This document shows, piece after piece, positions 1 to 11,915 of a stretch of DNA of 64,000 bases. The notes under the pieces are model-generated. The model worked only from the letters and a program-made list of their open reading frames with translations, made no database searches and was not told where the DNA came from. The first letter of the stretch is position 1. The number at the start of each line of letters is the position of its first letter. The position numbers and the translations under genes are program-made. This stretch comes from Valencia hispanica (lineage: Eukaryota > Chordata > Actinopteri > Cyprinodontiformes > Valenciidae). The DNA is taken from the NCBI GenBank assembly GCA_963556495.2, contig OY747709.1, positions 17,688,900 through 17,752,899 on the forward strand, in the 5' to 3' direction.

Positions 1-353
1 AAAATGACCTACTGTAGGTATTAGTTTCATGTGTTTTTTTTATTTTAAAAATGTTTAATTGCATGTTTCTCATGTTTAATTTGTTATTTTGTAAATATGT
101 TGTTTATTTGTGTTAATTTGGTCTTTACCAGCATACCAGAATTTGCACATAGCAATAATTTTGTCAGTCTGATGACATCATGTTTAAATATTTCATTAAA
201 AGTTATTATTAAATAGTTACTCAGTACTAAAGTAACCTTTTTCATGAAATACTTTTCGACTCTTACTTAAGTAATTTCTTCAATAGCTACTTTTTGCTTT
301 TACTTGAGTACAAATATGTTGAAGTACTGCTACTCTTACTCTAGCCACCTCTG
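1..353. mobile_element. End of a dispersed hAT-type DNA element
   Basis: Roughly 200-353 is the degenerate text of serial ACTTAAGTA/TACTTGAGTA-like words ending in GCCACCTCTG at 344-353. Read on the minus strand this begins CAGAGGTGGC, a terminus I associate with a widespread teleost hAT-type non-autonomous family. The other terminus is not seen, so the element either starts left of the window or is truncated. Nothing else is recognised in 1-200. The family assignment is from memory of the motif. Confidence 0.45.
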
Positions 354-3300
354 CCCTCATATAATTGATGGAGAATTCGAGCTGCTGCTGCTTCATTCAT
401 TGGAATTTGCCTCCATGCTTCGCAATTTGATGATCCATGATCCATGCGCAGTGCGACTCTGACTAGTGTTGCCAGATTTGATGTTTACCCTGTATAAAGG
501 CCTGTTGTTAATAGACATTGTCATAGACATTACAGAGTGTCGACGCTGCTACTGCTTATTGTTTTAGCCATGGCTTTAGCTGGACCTTTGTTTGGAAGGC
601 CCCATGGAAATTTGGCAATCTCTTGAACAAAATTATGATGCGAGAGAGCACCGTTCACAAAAGTTAAAATGAGTGAGCTCACCATAAATTTCAACTGACA
701 AAATACAGTGAGTTCAGTTCACGTGCAAAGCTCTGCAAAGCTCAATATATCTAAACCAGAAGGGCTGCATGTGTTATATCGGTCTTATGATAATAATGTG
801 AGACTGGGCCAGTAGAAGCTCAGGATAAGGGCATGTCACAAGCTCCACTAAAAGGATTTCCTGCCACATTCCTAGGGCTTACCTAAACTTTGAAGGCAGC
901 CATGACAGTATGATATAGCATGTGCTTATAAAATGGGACGCCATGCACAGAGTGCCATCAGAAAGCGATCTGGTTTGTTCATGCCGAGAATGTTGCACTA
1001 CTTCTTCAGCCATCTGTGCAGTGTACTTCCAAATTATGTTTTCATTATGCAGGATGTCAGACTGTGTTAGTGTCTCTTAAATTATGAATGTGTAGTTCCT
1101 AGAAAATATTACTTGCAGCTAGGATATTATATCTCTAGCAAGTCCTGTTGTGATTGGAGTTATGTAAATAGTATGCAATCCAAATACAACGATTCAGGAA
1201 GCACATCAGCATGTAAAATTGTGTGTAAAGAATGAGTAAAAAAACTCTGTGCTTTTCAAATGTAAAAGAACAATGAAGAATTTCTCATCAGTGGATAACA
1301 TTCATTAGTTAAGATATACTTTATTACTTTTTCTTGTTTACAAACAATATAAAGTCATCACAAACAGTTAGAAAATGTGTGTTTTTTTCTTTTGTAACAA
1401 TGGTTCTTTCGAGTAAACCAGTTACTGCCGGCAAGCCTGTTTTTTTCCCCCTTAATTGGTGCCACAATTGTATGGAAAATGCATTCGTGGGTTGAGCAGC
1501 TAAGTAAAGTATGTGGGTTGCACCAACCCTCTCTGCTAATGCCAATAAGCTTTTGGTCGTGGCAGTGTGATAGTGTGGGGTGGAATCTCCCTCACTGAAA
1601 ATCCATGCTTGTCATCACTGCAGGTGAATTAAATTATCGAGATATCAATATCACATTCTGCAACTCATGGTAGTTCCATATATCTGGTCTTTGGACTCCT
1701 TGGCAAACTTTATCCTCTAAGATATCAATGAATGCACCAATTGAAAGGTTTATTAGAGACTACCCCCAAACTTTGACAGAGAAATAGTCAACAAACACTA
1801 TTTTCCTTTACATTTTGTGCTTAGTATGTAATAATTGAGAGGCAAGCTACATTGGCACATGAGGTGCAACATTACATCCAGCACAAGAGATCAGACAAAA
1901 CTCAGTACTGGGATTCACGACAACAGCACACAATTTTAGCAGTACTTCTGGAAAACCTAAGGATCACCATTTTCATTTTAATTAATGGCAGCTCAATTTA
2001 TGTATTATTATGTATTATATGTCCATATTGCCATCACATTTGGCCGGCAGAGTTTGCCCCTTGTCTGGTACCTAAAATGCTGCCACACACACGAACAGAC
2101 ATAAATGTAGATGCTTCTTCGAAGCTTTTGTAGCAATGTTGCTGGCAGTCTGTAACAGTAATTTCTGTCAACACAAGGCAACTCAAGATCTGCTTCCTTT
2201 AAAAGAAGAGTACCGAACATAATTAAAGGGTGTCCAGCCTAGAGCACACATCTGATGAAAATAGCTGAACTAAGACTTACTTGGTCACATGTTTGCAGAT
2301 GTTGGAAATATTGGGGCCAGAAAATCTCACTGAACACGTTACACGCACCAAATTACACATAGTAGATCAGTAGGCTAACCCCCCCAGCATATACAGAAGC
2401 AACAATGGATGTTTAAGGTTGCATGGCAATTCAGGGATTTTTCTAAAGCCCACTTTTGAGCTATGTTAAACCAAAGAGATGGAATATCTCTTTAGCAGAG
2501 ACGTTGATTTCATATCTGCTACTTCAAATCTTAATCTTCATTAATAGCCATTTTATTTGATCTCACCTAGTGTCCTCAGCCTATAAAACTAGCTGTTGGC
2601 TGACCCTTTTTATAGTCTATAGAGTAAGAGCTGATCTATTAAAAATGTTGCAATAGTTTCTTTGCACAATGAATACATCACGTGTTTGTTGTACGTCATT
2701 TTTCTGGAGCTTTAACTTCCTAGATGCTAAACGTCTTGGAAAAAAGAGGAATGTGTTTGCAGCTCTTTCAGTTTCTTGTTGATCTACATATATGCTTTTT
2801 TGTGCATCACTACTAATAAATCAGAGTAATTTCTAAAAATGAATCATGTACTGAAAAATGAACTTTTGTCTTAATTCCAGTAGAAGCCTCTTAGAAGTTT
2901 GGGACTACTGAGCATCCTCTGTGTTCATATATGTTTCCATACCCACCTGTCTGCCACGTAGAAATGAAGAATTACTTGATTGTTGCAGAAGTTTTCTATT
3001 CTAACTTTAGCTGTAATCTTCCCTTAGACTCTGGGTTAAATGCTAAATGCTTTACAATAATGCCCATTAAGCTTGTACAACTCTACTTTTCCTGTTGAAA
3101 AGTAAATTTATTGACAAGCAAAATCCACTTCCCCCATCATATATTGCATTAATTTGGCCCGTAGGGTTAGAAGTGAATCGTTTCGAGTCTCCAGATTGGG
3201 TGGGAGCCAGGATCAGTGCCAGAAAGTCTGAGGTCAGGGCCAGGGCTCGTACAAGACAAATTATCGCCTATATTTTTAGCTGTCGATAGTACACTGACCT

Positions 3301-4527
3301 TGTCACAGCTCTCTCGTGATCACATCAGTCACCTTTTATGGCTCAATTAAAATGCCATTTTAAATTATCCCTTGATCAATAGCTTGTTGGTCCCTCACAC
3401 CTCAGTTGAAAAGCGGGGTATAATAAAAAACTTGGGTTCTCTTATCATTGTCAGTCCTACTCTTATGCACTATAAAAATCATTTTATTCACAAAACACAA
3501 CACACAGGATTATGTTTTGCATTGAATCGATTAAATTAGTCAAATCACTAACTGAATAATTGTAATATATCTACTTTCCTATGTAAAGTACAATTAGACA
3601 GCATAAGGGTGATAGTGTTGAGTCAGAGTTGCACAAACAAGACTCTATAATTATCTGATGTCTTTTTGATGCCTCTAACCATTGATGAACTCGACCGGGC
3701 CGTTTCATTTGTCATCAAACTCTGTGATGCCTCCAAAAGGAGCTATCCTTGTGGGCTTAAATTGGGCAAGGACAGCAGAGATGAAAGATAGCCTATAATG
3801 AGGTTTCTCCCTCAGGAATCGATGTGTAGCTTTGTCCCAGGGGCCTCTGAAGGTTGAGTTTAAAAGCAGCCCACTACCAGGCCGCTGCCTGAATACACAG
3901 CCCATCTATCACCTTGTGATCAGAAAGTGAAGTCTATACAGAAGTCAAGACTTTCCAGTACTATTCAGTAAACTATCAGTAAAATAATAATTAACAAACA
4001 AATCTGCAATATATTTGTCATGCTGTGTAATCTGCTGGCAAAGATCCGCCTTGAGCATTGCTCTGCATAATCAACTTGCTCCTTAGGAATCAGATGACTT
4101 TGTGTCTAGGGGAGATAATGCGGGATATGATGATCAGCTAAAGCACACCTGACCTTGCATGTTGGTCTAACTGATACAAATCTGGAATGTGAAGGATAAT
4201 TCTATCAGGCCATTAATAGTTTAGAGCAAAGAGTTGCAAATCCAGCATCTTTCATGTATTCTACAACATTTACTTTACAAGTGACCATTATGCTGCAATT
4301 CAAGAGCCCTTTGTAAAGTAATTGTTGTTAAAGCCAAATGGAGTGGCTGTTGCAGAAGTTGTAAAGACTAAACTTTGACTGGTGTTCGAATGAATAATGA
4401 CTGTTAATTCATATATGAACAATTTTACAATAACCAGATGGTGGCAAGTCTGAATGGGATGTTTTATTTAGATTATCCTTTCCAGTAAAATGACATGTCT
4501 CATTTATATTTTGTGTTTTCTCTGCAG
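354..4527. other. Intron 1 / 5' flank of AJAP1, no gene recognised
   Basis: AT-rich non-coding sequence. The ORFs here are short, lack splice context and resemble no protein I know. I searched for the short first coding exon of AJAP1 (about ten codons, ending two bases into a serine codon and followed by a donor) and did not find it. Two less AT-rich unique blocks, about 3690-3920 and 4020-4190, show no repeat signature and are the best candidates here for conserved non-coding sequence; this is only an impression from composition. Confidence 0.5.
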
Positions 4528-5267
4528 TTCGTCTGCTTTGAGGCCAGGCAGCTGTGTGGGGCACAGGGTCTGGATCCTGCTGGCCATGACTCACCTCACC
4601 TTGGACTTCTCTGTGTGCAGTCCCCTCAGCCAGGGTCTGGGGATCAAGCTCACACCTAAATTGATTGCTCACTCCCGGCCTCGCTTGCAGCCTCTCTGGG
4701 ATATGCCCAACAAGCTTCACTGGAGAACGGTGAGCCCATTGGCGCGCCGACTCCTCCACCCTGTTCCTCCACCTTCAGAGAACAGGGCAGGGATGGGGCT
4801 GAAATCCAAAGGTCAAACACATCGAAAGTTAGCACATAGAGGACAAGCAGCTTGTAAGGAGTGCTGGTCGAGATACTCTCAAACAGAACCAAGTGACCCT
4901 TTGGCTGGGATAGTAGAAACTCCAGTGGCTTTATCAAGAGGGAAGTTGTTAATTAGAGCGAGGAGGCAACTCAAATGGGACAGCTACGACAAGTCTCAGG
5001 AGGGCCGAACTACTACGGTGCCTAGTTTCATTGACTGGGGACCCACAGGGACAGATAGCGTAGATGATGACGGCAAAGCGGAACTCAATGTAACGCTATT
5101 CACCAGGGCTCCAACTACTCCAGTGGCAACAACCACTAGCACTACTACAAGGCAGTCCCAAAGGACGTTCAGTGTGGTGACATCAACAGAGTCCAAGAGC
5201 ACCACTAAGTCCTCTATCAGCAAACCAGAGACTGCCAAACCACCAAAGCCATATGGGGACACACCAG
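4528..5267 (+). CDS. ajap1: AJAP1 ectodomain exon
   Basis: Adherens junction associated protein 1 is a single-pass membrane protein of the basolateral/adherens-junction membrane, reported to associate with the E-cadherin-catenin complex and to bind GABA-B receptor sushi domains. This exon encodes nearly the whole extracellular part. The acceptor is a pyrimidine tract ending in CAG at 4525-4527; the donor is CAG|GTAAGA at 5268. The first base (4528) completes a split serine codon, called residue 1 here. Visible parts: a hydrophobic stretch around VWILLAM (15-21), matching the human WILIAM region; a basic RARR site (144-147) where human AJAP1 has a furin-like RGKR; the family signature FIDWGPTG (168-175); an N-V-T glycosylation sequon (188-190); and a Thr/Ser-rich mucin-like stretch (about 193-230). 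The exon ends on the first base of a glycine codon that the next exon completes. The ATG at 4490 lies before the acceptor and is not the start. The upstream exon is not in the window. Confidence 0.93.
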
Positions 5268-6308
5268 GTAAGACAAAATGGCTAAAAAACAAACGGTTTA
5301 GTGTGGATTTCATGGTGTAAAATATGAAAAAGGTAAATCTAACTTGACTTTAACAGACTGAACACATGACTTCAGTGCATATGAAAAATCTATAAACGTT
5401 TTTTTAAAATCAGTTTCTTCACTACTTTGACACGACTGTATTTGAAAATTCCATGTCCATTATTCATGTTTATATTGACAATTGAACATGACTGATCTTT
5501 TGGCCAGGACACAAATGTGTTTTGTGCCTTTAACATTATGTATGAAAGAACAGTTTAAACCTTGTATAACTGTGTACCTCATTGGTTACCAATTATAATA
5601 ATGTTTTGTAAAGAATTAACAGTTATAGTGTTGACCACTGGTCTTTATAGATAACACAATTGGATTTGGTTTGCTGGATATGGACCAAATTCTGATGAAT
5701 GGTGATTCATTCCAATTTTATAAATGCTTGGAGATGATCACAATTTGTTGGCTTCAGCTAATCCAGCTGCTGTTTTTGAGAATAGCCAACTGGTTTTTAA
5801 TGTGGTTATGAAATGTAGAGTTTCCTGGGCATAGGATTAGAATTACTTATTGAGACACTTTATTAATACTTTTGGCTTTTGGCATGGTGTTAGATCACAC
5901 ACAGATCAACATCAATCTGTGCCTTGATAGTTGAAAAGAAGTAGCTCCTGGAGGATGTTTTGATGACACTGTTTATTCCTAGCAGAATCCTTGTGCAAAA
6001 TTGTGAGTAAGCCCAATCATTTTAATAGAAACCAACCTCACACATGGATTGTATCAGGATGATTAACTGTTGGCACAGCACAGTGCTCATGTTCGCATTC
6101 ACCTTTTCTACTTGTGACAAATGATGTTTCAGATTCTCTATTATAGTGGTTCCTAAACTTGCGGCCAGGACCATTTTGGGACACATTGCAAGACACAACA
6201 CTTCCGCACATTGTTAGCACCCCATCATCCAAAAGAAGCCACTGTCGGTCCACTGTCCTTTTATGGGTCAGAGACTGAAAGTTTGGTAAGCACTGCTGTA
6301 TACAAGAA
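5268..6308. other. AJAP1 intron 2, first part, nothing recognised
   Basis: Starts with the splice donor GTAAGA. The remainder is unique-looking AT-rich intron with no recognisable repeat or exon. Confidence 0.6.
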
Positions 6309-6375
6309 AGGCAAGGCAAGGCAAGGCAATTTTATTTGTATAGCACACTTTCAAAGACAAGGTAATTATATGTGC
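6309..6375 (-). mobile_element. 3' tail of an L2/Rex1-type LINE (severely truncated)
   Basis: GGCAA repeated four times, followed by TTTTATTTGTATAGCAC. The reverse complement is the same 3' end seen after the LINE coding remnant at 58870-59555, which ends GTGCTATACAAATAAAA then TTGCC-like repeats. This copy is therefore the last few dozen bases of that LINE family in minus orientation. A second such stub lies at 47031. Confidence 0.7.
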
Positions 6376-8449
6376 TTTAGAAAAAGAGTAGATAAGTCTG
6401 TTTCTGTCCATCTTTGTACTTCCCGCTGAATTTCTGGCCTTGCAACTTCTTTGTTGCCCTTCCTGTCACAAGGCTGTTGTCCAGAAGTCTCCATCTCATT
6501 GTGTGGGTAGATATACTCACACCCACATTGTGTGAATGCCACCTAGGCTTTGCACTGGTGTCAACATGACTCTATTGCCCACTCTTTTGTAGAAGGCCAG
6601 CTTGGCACTTGCTTGACAATGGATGTCCTGAAGCCAAAAATAAAGTGAAAGGCATGTTTTTGTCATAATGTAAACTTTTCAAACTTTCTTTGCTCTGAAT
6701 TATTTTGCATCTAACCTGCTTAATAACCTAAGTATGAAGACTGAACTAAAGTTGCAAAATGCCAAACTCTTTACCCACAATCTTCAGCCATTACTCTATT
6801 CCTATTTTGGAAGTTGGACAGTTCTTATGCATCATGCTTTTGTTTTGGGATGGAACAGTAAAATTAGATTGTTGGGGTGCCTTTGTGTGGGTGAACAAGC
6901 AGAAAAACTAACTGACAGCTGGGACTCTTGAAGCTCCTTACAGACAACCGAAAAAAACGATTTACCAACATGCAGAATGAAAAAGAATGCAATGTCATGA
7001 ATATGAAAAAAGGAGGCACAAAAACTTGTCCTGTTCTTATGTCAAAACTAACTGTAAGACAAATTCTTTGCGTTTTCAGAGTGCTATGTTCTGCATTGTT
7101 CACAGTCGTCACTCATATTTTCAGTGGATTCTGAAATTAAGTGTGAAAAGTGGACAGCAATGTTCTTTTTGAAAGGGAACAACTGTTTAACAGTAAGACA
7201 TTTTCATGATTACGATCTGTACCCCATAGGGAAGGTAGTTGCTAATATTCCCTTACAAATATATAATGTAGTTCATTGCTTTGTCCAGGTCTGAAATGCA
7301 GTCAGGCAGGTAAGAAGATCCACTCAGGCTCATGTTGGCAAAAGTGCCATACTCATCTGTGTTTCCCTATGTTTGTTCAGGGGGGCATATATTCAGCCTC
7401 TACTATCATCTGCCCCGATCATTTTAATTTGTTCCAAAAAAAAACAAGAAAAAAAAAACTGGACTTTCACATTGAGATCGGCATTCACCTTGTAGTAACG
7501 TGTTCCAGCCACGGAGTCCATCCAGATTTCTTTTTCTGCACAGCCAAAAGGGAAAAATGCTTCTAAATATTGCTGAAATCTAAAACCGCTACATAACATT
7601 TGCCATCTAACTTTTCTGCATTAATGGGGATATACAGTTGTCCATTTATAAAAACTAGATAATTTTATCAGGCCAGAGCACCAACTTTTAAGTGCTTTAA
7701 TAGTTAAAATTTTGGGTGTTTTTTCCTCTGTCTGAAAAAGACACAAAAAGGTTTGAACCGCTACTTTTAAGCATAAAATATAGTATGTGTGAGCATGTGT
7801 AGTAAAAGAGAAGCGAACAGATGTAAAAGTCTGGCTCAGACCAAAATTCAAAGACTAGATTTTCCTATGAATATGCACATTAATGTTTTTATTTAAATAC
7901 ATGTTTAACACATTCAAATAAAATAAAAAATAAACGGACATTATGATTTTTGTTTTGGGACTGAACACTTGACTTACATTATAAATGCTAAAAAACTAGA
8001 AAGAAGGTATTCTTTTTGATATAGTTGACGCATGAATGTGTACAACACTGGCTGCATTTCATATTAAAGCTTAGTGTAATATCTCCCTCACATATAGTGT
8101 CCTTGACTATAGTGAATGTCTGAAATACTGCACATGGGCACATGTGACATTTATGGGCGGCCCTCAGTGCAGAGGCAATCCTCAACAGACACCACTCTCA
8201 GCCTGGTGTTTCAGAATTAACGTTTCATTACATTTATGAGGTACATGACTTCCTCATAGATGTAATGATACATAAGTTATGTTCAACATCTTATCACGCA
8301 AACTGGGCTAATTGAACATTTCCAACACTGTGCAATAACAGGCATGTCGTAAAAGCGGGCACTGAACATTAAAAGTGATTAAAGTCTTCTTCGCAGGTTT
8401 TTTTCTATCATTAATGTATTGAGGCTCCGATGCCGGTGAACACATAAGG
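6376..8449. other. AJAP1 intron 2, nothing recognised
   Basis: Unique-looking AT-rich intron sequence. The small ORFs on both strands overlap one another, carry no domain and have no splice context. Confidence 0.5.
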
Positions 8450-9170
8450 AATTAATTCAATTCAATTCAATTCAGTTTATTTATATAGCGCCAATTCACA
8501 ACAGATGTCATCTCAAGGCACTTAACAAGAAGTCATTTCAATACAATTATACAAACATTCCAATCAGTTAAAAAGTTTCCTATTTAAGGAATCCCAGCAG
8601 ATTGCGTCAGTCATTGGCGTGAGGTTGGGCAGATTTCCAACCACAGCAATCCTTCAGCAATCCCTCATACTGAGCAAGCATGTAGCGACAGTGGAGAGGA
8701 AAAACTCCCCTTTAACAGGAAGAAACCTCCAACAGAACCAGGCTCAGTAGGAGCGGCCATCTGCCACGACCGTCTGGGGGTTTGAGAAGACAGAGCAGAA
8801 CACAGAAGGAACAGAAGATCCGATATAAGAGAACTTTCTATGTTACAGAAAGTAAAAAGTTGATAACAGGACACAGTGGATGTTCAGTTACTGAGAGGAT
8901 CATCCCAGTCGATGACCCCCGTCCAACAGGGCATTGCAGCCAAGCAGGATACCAGACCAGGTATATCTTCGATGAGGAGAAAAACACTGAGAGAAAACAA
9001 AGTTAACAGTCGAAATAACAGAATGTACTGTAATACAACTGGAGAGTCGTAGGAGAAAAGGAAGTAGCAGAGTGAAGAAAATTGGTAAGTCTGTCCTCCA
9101 GCAGTCTAAGCCTATAGCAGCATAACTACAGAGATAGCTCAGGATGACCTAAGCCACTCTAACTATAAGC
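8450..9170. mobile_element. Teleost LINE-type dispersed repeat with (AATTC)n tail
   Basis: The block opens with AATTCAATTCAATTCA, followed by the very common fish motif TTTATTTATATAGCGCC. It continues through other familiar teleost repeat words (GAGGAAAAACTCCC; AGAAACCTCCAACAGAACC; ATCTGCCACGACCG) to about 9170. Part of it (about 8940-9130) recurs in reverse orientation at 63560-63800. The pentameric end suggests the 3' tail of a retroposed element lying on the minus strand. No intact coding frame is present. I cannot name the clade with certainty. Confidence 0.75.
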
Positions 9171-10394
9171 TTTATCAAGGAAATATCTGATTTGTTATAA
9201 AATCTATCTTTAAAAACAGCCTTAATGCTGGAGTTATGAATATGTATTCCCAACTGTGATTGAGCTCTGTATAATGAATGTAAAATGGCAGTAGTTAATG
9301 GTCTTGTCAGCTCTGTTGTGATCTCTTGATTTTCCCCTGATTGGGAGGTTAGCGTGAGGCCACCTGTGATTCAAAAGATGGCTTGATATTGTATCCAGGA
9401 GGAAATTAGTTAACACAGCTTCCTGAAAACTGACAGAGGAATAAAGTAATTTTTCTCTTCCAAATGGGTGCACATCATTGTTCCTATTAGATCGCAGTTT
9501 CTCATCAGAGCTGTTTCAAAAATTAAAGACAGTCAGCAGAGGACTTTGCCTTCACAACGCATTAACCCATGTTTGCCTCAGATTACCCCAAAGCAAAAGA
9601 ATAATAATTACCAAACCAGCAGCATGGCTTTGAATTGCTGTTGAGACAGACGCCAAAGAAAAACTCGCTCACATTATTTGTGTCTCTTTTGGCCACTTTT
9701 AAAAAACTTCTATATTTTTGATTCACTGGCTTCTAATAATAAAAATATACGGAAAATTTAATTTGGAAAACTTTCACAATAAACATTTAAAAACACATAC
9801 TCTCTCAGTGTAAGACGATAGAAATCATGATATAATTTTATTCATAGCTTTGCTTTCACCTCATTTAGGCATCTTTGGGTGAGGTGGATGAGTAGTGTTG
9901 TCCTTCAGTCTAATTCCCATACTAGACACTGAAGTCCCCATTTTCTCCCCGGTTCTTTTATTCTCTGACAACCTGGAAACAACAGAAAAAAATCACACAG
10001 GACTCAATAGTTTCAGTACAATACATACATATATCAGGAATAGAGCGTTCACTCTATTCAAAGATCTTTCATCTACTTTAGCCTTTTATTTGAAATTCTG
10101 CTACCAGTCACCACCTCATGGAAGAGGGGCCGATTCCTCCTTCTACAATTAACACATGTGATTGGCTGTTTCCTTCTACATGGCCCCAAGCAGATAAGTA
10201 GTTTATGGTGGAAAACAAGCAACTACAGGTATGTCTAACTTGTTCTCTGGAATTGAAATTTACAGCTCAGTAACCCCTACAGGTCAACTGCCAAAACAAG
10301 GAGGTGTAATTTAGGCTCAGAAGAATGTCATAAAATACTGGTTTATGATGGGGGGGAAATCCCTTGATACAATCTGTCTCCTGCAACTGGCTGG
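9171..10394. other. AJAP1 intron 2, nothing recognised
   Basis: AT-rich intron between two mobile elements. No exon, repeat family or RNA gene recognised. Confidence 0.5.
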
Positions 10395-10399
10395 TGGGG

Positions 10400-10740
10400 T
10401 GTCACGTGGTGTGTGGAGAATGGACCCAAACGCACTCGCTGAAGGAAGGTGCAGGATGTTTATTATAGTGTGGAGGTGGTGATGATGATGATGATGATGA
10501 TGATGACGATGGCAGGAACAGAAACACTGGACATCGGGCAGGGAAGGAAGACAGCAGGAAGACGACACACCATGGGGATTGAAAATTACTACTGACTACT
10601 AGGAGGGAAGGAGGACTAGGATGATCCGGCCGGGAGTGAAAGGAAGTGAGGGGTCTTAAAGGCAGGAGGTGAGTAGGATCAGGTGTGGATGATGAGACAG
10701 ACAGGTGAACACAATCAGGCAGGAATAGGGCAGCGTGACA
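10400..10740 (-). repeat. 3' LTR (left copy)
   Basis: 341 bp, near-identical to the right LTR. Substitutions are at the GTGTGGAGG/GTGAGGAGG, GAAAATT/GACAATT and GGAGGACT/GGAGAACT positions. The GAT run is short and interrupted (GATGACGATGG), accounting for the 42-bp length difference. AATAAA in sense at 10464-10459. Confidence 0.9.
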
Positions 10741-10743
10741 GGA

Positions 10744-10757
10744 CCCCCCCCCCTTTT
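10744..10757 (-). promoter_or_regulatory. Polypurine tract
   Basis: In sense, AAAA followed by ten G, ending three bases before the 3' LTR boundary. This is the expected plus-strand primer position and independently fixes the element's orientation. Confidence 0.85.
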
Positions 10758-10863
10758 AAAGGTGGATTCCAGACACCGTGGAAAGAGTGAAAAAGAAAGG
10801 GAAGAGAAAAAAAACAAGCACCCTTGCCAGGGTGGGTGGAGGGGGCCCCCTCCTGAGGACCTG

Positions 10864-11052
10864 GAGGTCGGGCGGACGGCCTCGGCGGCGTCCTCTGGCT
10901 GGACGGAGGTCGGGCGGACGGCCTCGGCGGCGGCCCCTGAGGTCCTAGAGGTCGGGCGGCCGGCCCCGGCGGCGTCCTCTGGCTGGACGGAGGTCGGGCG
11001 GACGGCCCCGGCGGCGTCCTCTGGCTGGACGGAGGTCGGGCGGACGGCCCTT
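10864..11052 (-). repeat. 42-bp minisatellite
   Basis: Units start at 10864, 10906, 10948, 10990 and 11032 (spacing exactly 42). In the element's frame the unit is GRPPDLRPARGRRR. The terminating TAG at 10947-10945 arises from one variant unit. Confidence 0.9.
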
Positions 11053-11085
11053 AGGTCCTCTTCTGAGGTTCAGGTAGTGCCAAAG

Positions 11086-11565
11086 AGAGTCTGGAGGCTC
11101 GGACGCCTCCCGAGACGGAGAGTCTGGAGGCTCGGACGCCTCCCGAGACGGAGAGTCTGGAGGCTCGGACGCCTCCCGAGACGGAGAGTCTGGAGGCTCG
11201 GACGCCTCCCGAGACGGAGAGTCTGGAGGCTCGGACGCCTCCCCAGACGGAGAGTCTGGAGGCTCGGACGCCTCCCGAGACGAAGGTTCTGGAGGCTCGG
11301 ACGCCTCCTCAGACGAAGGTTCTGGAGGATCGGACGCCTCCTCAGACGGAGGTTCTGGAGGATCGGACGCCTCCTCAGACGGAGGTTCTGGAGGCTCGGA
11401 CGCCTCCTCAGACGGAGGTTCTGGAGGCTCGGACGCCTCCTCAGACGGAGGTTCTGGAGGCTCGGACGCCTCCTCAGACGAAGGTTCTGGAGGCTCGGAC
11501 GCCTGCTGAGAAGACCGTTCTGGAGGCTCGGACGCCTGCTGAGACGACCGTTCTGGAGGCTCCAG
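11086..11565 (-). repeat. 33-bp minisatellite (14 units plus partial)
   Basis: Period 33 bp, encoding an 11-residue unit in the element's frame: S-E/D-P-P-E/D-x-x-S-x-E/Q-A. Variants are ordered along the array (ERSSQQ, then EP/EPP..EE, then DSPSRE), a pattern typical of expansion by slippage or unequal exchange. There is no unique spacer between units. Confidence 0.95.
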
Positions 11566-11728
11566 TGACGGGGACGGGTCCTCCCTGACCCTCCCTGGGA
11601 GCTTCAGCGACGGGGACGGGTCCTCCCTGACCCTCCCCGGGAGCTCCAGCGACGCATGGGGAAATGTCCATCGCTGGAGAGCCGCCGCTGTGACCGCCAG
11701 AAACACGGCAGCCACAACAACGGCGGGC

Positions 11729-11915
11729 TCTGGAGCTGGAACGGGCTCTGGAGCTGGAACGGGCTCATGGACTGGAACGGGCTCATGGACTGGAACGGGC
11801 TCATGGACTGGAGCTGGAACGGGATCTGGAGCTGGAACGGATTCTGGAGCTGGAACGGACTCACGGACTGGAGCCGAAACGGGCTCACGGACTGGAGCTG
11901 GAACTGCTCCGGAAG
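11729..11915 (-). repeat. 18-bp minisatellite
   Basis: CTGGAGCTGGAACGGGCT-like 18-bp units with a GACTGGAAC..TCATG variant. The element's frame reads alternating Val-Pro-Ala-Pro and Val-His/Arg-Glu-Pro. Confidence 0.9.

Noticed and set aside
4490..4527. ATG at 4490 as the AJAP1 start
   Set aside because: It precedes a clear pyrimidine-AG acceptor; the homology to mammalian AJAP1 begins at the exon boundary 4528.
11086..11565. Regular array that could look like a CRISPR
   Set aside because: Units are contiguous 33-bp repeats with no unique spacers, and the context is a vertebrate LTR element.
10735..11568. 277-codon + strand frame, Arg/Leu/Trp-rich repeats
   Set aside because: It is the antisense of the 33-bp and 42-bp minisatellites; the element's LTR, primer site and PPT show that the sense strand is minus.
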